Shown here piece after piece: positions 60,536-64,000 of a stretch of 64,000 bases of DNA. Source of the DNA: Hymenobacter oligotrophus (GTDB taxonomy: Bacteria > Bacteroidota > Bacteroidia > Cytophagales > Hymenobacteraceae); assembly GCF_003574965.1 (NCBI RefSeq), contig NZ_CP032317.1, positions 372,001 to 436,000 on the forward strand, in the 5' to 3' direction. The notes under the pieces were generated by a model, which ran no database searches, was not told where the DNA came from, and saw nothing but the letters and a program-made list of their open reading frames with translations. Each line of letters begins with the position of its first letter. Position 1 is the first letter of the stretch. The translations under genes were made by a program, and so were the position numbers.

Positions 60536-61561
60536 CTAGGCGTACTGCGGCACACTACGGATGGCCTCGAGCACGCGCTCAATGCCGGCGTCGTCTACAT
60601 CGAGGTGGGTTACAAAGCGCACCATTTGCGGCCCGAACGCCGAGGCTTTCACGCCGAACTCGCCTAGGTGCGCCAAGAACTGATCTTCGGTAAGACCCTC
60701 GCGCAGCCGGAAAATGACCAGGTTGGTTTCGGCCGGCAGTACGTACTCGACGTAGGGCGCTTGTTCCAGCGCTTCGGCTAGTTGGCGGGCCCGGCGGTGG
60801 TCGTCGGCGAGGCGCTCCACGTGGTTTTCGAGGGCATACAGGCCGGCGGCAGCCAGGTAGCCGGCTTGGCGCCAGCCACCGCCCATGGCCTTGCGGATGC
60901 GCTTGCACTTGCGAACGAACTCCTGCGTGCCCACCAGCACCGAGCCCACCGGCGTACCCAGGCCTTTGCTCAAACAAATCGAAATTGAATCGAAGAGCTG
61001 GCCGTAGTCTTCGCTGCGCTGGCCAGTGGCTACCAGGGCGTTGAAGATGCGGGCGCCATCGAGGTGCAGCGGGATGCCTTTGCTTTTGGCCAGCTCGGCA
61101 ATTTCTTCGAGGGCTTGCCAGCTGTAGCAGCTGCCGCCGCCGCGGTTGTGCGTGTTTTCGAGGCTGATGAGGCTAGTATTGGGGTAGTGCACGTTCTCGG
61201 AACGGATGGCTGCGGCTACCTGCGCCGCCGTGAGCCGGCCCCGCTCGCCGGGCAGCAGCGCCACCGAAGCACCCGAGTGAAAAGCAATGCCGCCCACCTC
61301 CCAGAGGTAAATGTGCGAGGTTTGCTCGCACACCACCTCCGACATGGGCTGCGTGTGCGCCTTAATGGCAATTTGGTTCGTCATGGTGCCGGAGGGGCAA
61401 AACAAACCAGCCTCCATGCCAAAGCGGCGGGCACATTCGTTTTCCAGCTCGCGCACGGTGGGGTCCTCTTCGTACACATCGTCGCCTACCTGCGCCCGGA
61501 ACATGGCCTCCAGCATGGCAGGCGTGGGGCGGGTAATGGTATCGGAGCGTAAATCGATCAT
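60536..61561 (-). CDS. ltaE: Low-specificity L-threonine aldolase
   Basis: 341 aa from ATG 61561, which gives the classical start MIDLRSDTITRPTPAMLEAM. The frame upstream to 61705 is not similar. PLP fold type I: the glycine-rich DDVYEEDPTVRELE, the substrate region LHLDGARIFNALVA, and the PLP-binding Lys in ISICLSKGLGTPVGSVLVG. It splits threonine or allo-threonine into glycine and acetaldehyde in the cytoplasm. Stop codon TAG (60538-60536) forms part of CCTAGG. Monocistronic, with a shared terminator. Confidence 0.94.
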   Translation of the reverse strand: MIDLRSDTITRPTPAMLEAMFRAQVGDDVYEEDPTVRELENECARRFGMEAGLFCPSGTMTNQIAIKAHTQPMSEVVCEQTSHIYLWEVGGIAFHSGASVALLPGERGRLTAAQVAAAIRSENVHYPNTSLISLENTHNRGGGSCYSWQALEEIAELAKSKGIPLHLDGARIFNALVATGQRSEDYGQLFDSISICLSKGLGTPVGSVLVGTQEFVRKCKRIRKAMGGGWRQAGYLAAAGLYALENHVERLADDHRRARQLAEALEQAPYVEYVLPAETNLVIFRLREGLTEDQFLAHLGEFGVKASAFGPQMVRFVTHLDVDDAGIERVLEAIRSVPQYA

Positions 61562-61742
61562 GATTATCGGATGTAGAAGCGCTTGGGCAGGCGCTTTCGC
61601 GTTTGCAGATGAGCCAGCCCCGCCAGCCGGTGGGGCATTTACGGGTACCAAACTACGGCCCGTACGCCAACTTGCCGCTATATTTGCCGCCCGAATTGGC
61701 AACAAACACCGGGCAATGCTCAGAACGTGTTGAACTTTTGAT

Positions 61743-61750
61743 TACCTTTG
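61743..61750 (+). promoter_or_regulatory. -7 box TACCTTTG for the 52-aa gene
   Basis: Full TAnnTTTG match 39 nt before ATG 61790. No good -33 TTTG. Confidence 0.55.
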
Positions 61751-61789
61751 CCCCCTCATTCTGCAGAATAGACTCAAACCGACCGCGTC

Positions 61790-61948
61790 ATGACCGCTAC
61801 TCGTCTTAAGCGTAAGCACCGCAAGAACATCGCCCGCGCCAACAACAAGGTGCAGGAAATTAAAGACCTCCTCCGTACGCCCGTTCTGAAGAACGTGGAC
61901 ATCGAGGAGCTGAAGGCTAGCTTTAAAAAGAACGAAGCTGCTGCCTAA
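61790..61948 (+). CDS. Small basic protein (52 aa), likely ribosome- or RNA-associated
   Basis: 52 aa: begins MTATRLKRKHRKNIARANNK and continues VQEIKDLLRTPVLKNVDIEE, with a Lys/Ala end. The first 20 residues are very basic (nine Lys, Arg or His), the rest is helical with balanced charge, like small ribosome-associated proteins. It has a perfect -7 box and a strong terminator of its own (62012-62051), so it forms a separate and probably well-expressed unit. Codon use is that of highly expressed genes (CGT, CTT, AAG). I recall near-identical small hypothetical proteins in Hymenobacter but know no function. Confidence 0.8.
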   Translation: MTATRLKRKHRKNIARANNKVQEIKDLLRTPVLKNVDIEELKASFKKNEAAA

Positions 61949-62011
61949 GTTTTAAGCCGCGGCTTCCTCCGCGGGAAGCCGAAACGGCATTCCGGCCGGT
62001 CGGCTGGTTAT

Positions 62012-62051
62012 AGCAAAAGCGCCTTGCGTGGCCACGCAAGGCGCTTTTGCT
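62012..62051. terminator. 20-bp perfect palindrome terminator
   Basis: AGCAAAAGCGCCTTGCGTGG is followed at once by its exact complement, then TTTTAT. It serves the 52-aa gene and, on the other strand (ending GCTATAACC), the phosphodiesterase gene. Confidence 0.9.
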
Positions 62052-62074
62052 TTTATAAAGTAGGCTCACCCGTG

Positions 62075-62569
62075 CTACACGCGTGCACCGAGTTCTACCG
62101 CCTGCAACTGCTCTACTTTGCCGTTCTCAACCCGAAACTTGAGAAGCGTGCGCACTTTATGAAAGCCGTGCTTACCGGCCGCGCCCGGGTTGAGGTGCAG
62201 GAGGCCCAACTGGCGGTCGGGCATTACGCGCAGAATGTGCGAATGGCCACAGATGAACAGCCCTGGCCGCTCTTGCTGCAGCAGCGGGCGCACGGGCGGC
62301 GCGTAGCGGCCGGGGTAGCCGCCAATATGCGTGATCAACACCTTCAGGCCATTCACTTCAAAAATCTGGTTTTCGGGGCAGCGCAGGCGGATGGTGCGGT
62401 CGTCGATGTTGCCGAACACGGCGCGCAGAGGCGCTACGGCCTGCAGCTCGTCAAGTACTTTCTCATTGCCTACGTCGCCGGCGTGCCATATCTCGTCGCA
62501 GCCTTGCAGGTGGTGCAAAATGCGGTCGTCGAGGTGGCTGTGGGTGTCGGAGAGCAGGCCGATTTGCAT
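62075..62569 (-). CDS. YfcE/MJ0936-type metallophosphoesterase
   Basis: 164 aa. Motifs: MQIGLLSDTHSHLDD (DxH), DEIWHAGDVGNEKVL (GD), RAVFGNIDDR (GN and D in place of GNxD/H), VLITHIGGYPG (H) and FICGHSHILRV (GHxH). This pattern is that of small Mn2+-dependent phosphodiesterases of the YfcE/MJ0936 group, which act on artificial diesters and perhaps cyclic nucleotides. In vivo substrate unknown. It is monocistronic and convergent with the 52-aa gene. Confidence 0.92.
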   Translation of the reverse strand: MQIGLLSDTHSHLDDRILHHLQGCDEIWHAGDVGNEKVLDELQAVAPLRAVFGNIDDRTIRLRCPENQIFEVNGLKVLITHIGGYPGRYAPPVRPLLQQERPGLFICGHSHILRVMPDRQLGLLHLNPGAAGKHGFHKVRTLLKFRVENGKVEQLQAVELGARV

Positions 62570-62816
62570 GGCGGTAGCGTTGAGGTTGCAGCTGCAAAGT
62601 ACGCGGCCCGCAAACCTAGGGTGCTGCGGTGCTGCGAATATTCGGGCAGCGTGTTACCTTTCTTGCTCGCAACCGTATTTCGCCTAACTGGCCGTCACAC
62701 CCGGCTGCCTTAGCTGGCCTTTAGCACCCAAGCACCTTTCGTATACCGAAATTAATGCTGTGTTTTGCAGCCCGCCAGACGACCCTCTGCTCCCATTTTC
62801 CTTCCGACTTGCCGCG

Positions 62817-63509
62817 ATGAATGTTTTCATCAACGACATCCCGATAATCATTAAGAAGACCTCCGAAAAGGTCTACAAGCACCGTTACGACCTTATCCTA
62901 GGTCCTGAGGAAGAATTCATTTCGAAGGACTTGGTGGGCGATGTACTGGTGCGCGACGTAACGCCGGCTTTCATCGACCGCATGCTGCGCCTGATGGAGG
63001 TAAAAAAGCTGAAGAAGCTGACCTCCCTGACGCTCATGACCAAGAAAAAGAAGGCGCTCATCTTGCACCTCAAAGACCAGTTCAAGATAGCCAAAGCCGC
63101 CGGCGGCCTGGTGGTGAAGGATGGCCTGGTGCTGATGATTTACCGCCTGGGCAAGTGGGATTTGCCCAAAGGCAAGCTCAAGAAAGATGAAGACCCCGCC
63201 GAAGGAGCCTTGCGCGAGGTAGAGGAAGAGTGCAACATCAAGGTGTCGTTGGGCGACAAACTGCCCAGCACTTGGCACTCCTACGCCTACAACGGCAACA
63301 AAATCCTCAAGAAAACCAACTGGTACATCATGCAGTGCCTCGACGACGCGCTCATGAAGCCGCAGGCCGAAGAGTACATCGAGGAAGTGCGCTGGATGCA
63401 TCCGCAGGAAGCACTTAAGGCCCTGGATGAGTCGTACGCCTCTATTTCGCTGGTGGTGCGCCACTACCTGAGCGAGGTGGCTGGCGCGGCCACCGTCACC
63501 AACAAATAG
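62817..63509 (+). CDS. NUDIX hydrolase with N-terminal extension
   Basis: 230 aa from ATG 62817. The earlier ATG (62760) adds 19 residues without support. NUDIX box GKLKKDEDPAEGALREVEEE then CNI fits GX5EX7REUXEEXGU, except that the last Gly is Asn. Before it, residues 1-95 form a Lys-rich region with KVYKHRYDLILGPEEEF and ALILHLKDQFKIAKAAGGLV, which is conserved in Bacteroidota members in my memory but has no known job. Likely hydrolyses a nucleoside diphosphate derivative. A lipoprotein gene follows after 44 nt. Confidence 0.88.
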   Translation: MNVFINDIPIIIKKTSEKVYKHRYDLILGPEEEFISKDLVGDVLVRDVTPAFIDRMLRLMEVKKLKKLTSLTLMTKKKKALILHLKDQFKIAKAAGGLVVKDGLVLMIYRLGKWDLPKGKLKKDEDPAEGALREVEEECNIKVSLGDKLPSTWHSYAYNGNKILKKTNWYIMQCLDDALMKPQAEEYIEEVRWMHPQEALKALDESYASISLVVRHYLSEVAGAATVTNK

Positions 63510-63553
63510 CCTTCGTTTGCCGGGGCGGCTCTCCGGCTTCATGCGTGCCCTTT

Positions 63554-64000
63554 ATGCGTTTGAGTTGTCCGTGCCTGCTCGTACTGGTGATGTTCGTGTG
63601 TGCGGGAGCCGCTTGCACCCGCACCACGCCGGCCATCGAAACCGATGCCGCACCGGCTGCGCGTGCCAAATCCCGTGCGGCTCCGGCCCTGAACGTACCG
63701 GCGCTGGTGGGGCGCACCATCGACGAGGTGCGCGAAGTGCTTGGCAACCCGCGCGAAGCCCACGCCCAGCCCCTAGGTGCCGAGCCCACCGCCGCGCAAT
63801 GGAACACCGGCCAGGCCCGCGAATGGACGAACACCTTTGATTACCAAGACGCCACGATTGTGGCCACGTTTGATGCCCGCACGCGCAAAGTGCGCGACTT
63901 GGTGTTGCTCGGGGGCAACGAAGACGAACTGATGCGGCGCGGCAACCTCGATTTGGTGAGCGACACTTACCTGGTGCTGCCCGTGCCCAGCCCCGTAGAG
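63554..64000 (+). CDS. Putative lipoprotein, 3' truncated
   Basis: 149 codons to the window edge from ATG 63554. The signal MRLSCPCLLVLVMFVCAGAA ends in a lipobox-like AGAAC (Cys21). After an Ala-rich linker comes VPALVGRTIDEVREVLGNPR, then EWTNTFDYQDATIVATFDAR and KVRDLVLLGGNEDELM. The segment IDEVREVLG with FxxxDATIVATFD resembles SmpA/OmlA-like beta-folds of outer-membrane lipoproteins, but weakly. It is 44 nt after the NUDIX gene and could be cotranscribed. A different frame here (63517-63840) is a shadow. Confidence 0.72.
   Translation, partial: MRLSCPCLLVLVMFVCAGAACTRTTPAIETDAAPAARAKSRAAPALNVPALVGRTIDEVREVLGNPREAHAQPLGAEPTAAQWNTGQAREWTNTFDYQDATIVATFDARTRKVRDLVLLGGNEDELMRRGNLDLVSDTYLVLPVPSPVE

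Overview
The window reads as one stretch of a Bacteroidota chromosome, most likely Hymenobacter or a close Cytophagales relative. The reasons are high GC (about 60% by eye), few convincing Shine-Dalgarno sequences, several copies of the Bacteroidota -7 box TAnnTTTG, a protease with a type IX secretion (T9SS) C-terminal sorting domain, a T9SS plug-like protein, and families typical of the phylum (DUF3276, DUF3667, STM3941-like, LytS/LytTR pairs). No rRNA, tRNA, CRISPR array, phage or conjugative module was seen. Genes are short operons on both strands, mostly separated by clear hairpin terminators.

Layout. 0-10 kb: end of a TPR-like gene; a LytS kinase and LytTR regulator; a lipoprotein; a GAF protein; a CAT-like acetyltransferase; a HAD hydrolase; then a second LytS/LytTR pair at the end of an operon with an ABA4-like and another membrane protein. 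10-25 kb: a DPP III-type M49 peptidase; menE; an SbtA-like transporter; a methyltransferase; a cupin; and the menaquinone cluster menI-menF-[RAYT]-menD-menB. 25-36 kb: phosphatase, pyruvate dehydrogenase E2, hslV, an STM3941-like protein, a deoxyhypusine-synthase-like enzyme, DUF3667, an OBAP lipoprotein, a 2H phosphoesterase with a DinB-like protein, and an AsmA-like protein. 36-46 kb: two S8 proteases (one T9SS cargo), a fatty-acid desaturase, a PAS kinase and a polytopic membrane protein. 46-64 kb: ABC-F ATPase, a second RAYT, T9SS plug protein, M48 protease, ychF, DUF3276, DUF58, a DNA-repair glycosylase operon, nhaA, threonine aldolase, a 52-aa basic protein, a phosphodiesterase, a NUDIX protein and a truncated lipoprotein.

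The most unusual content is repetitive DNA. Two REP-associated tyrosine transposases (RAYTs) each sit beside their own palindromes: one is bracketed by two direct REP copies inside the menaquinone cluster, the other lies after a perfect 33-bp inverted repeat that supplies the stop codon of the ABC-F gene. Related orphan palindromes lie at 13.6 and 54.3 kb. A separate family of long palindromes beginning GTCATNCYGAGC or GTCATGTCGAGC occurs about seven times between genes. The hexamer CCTAGG appears about 90 times by hand count, roughly four times the composition expectation. It occurs in genes, in hairpin arms and loops, and as the stop codon of at least four genes. It behaves like a HIP1-type genome-wide signature and is the best candidate here for something undescribed.
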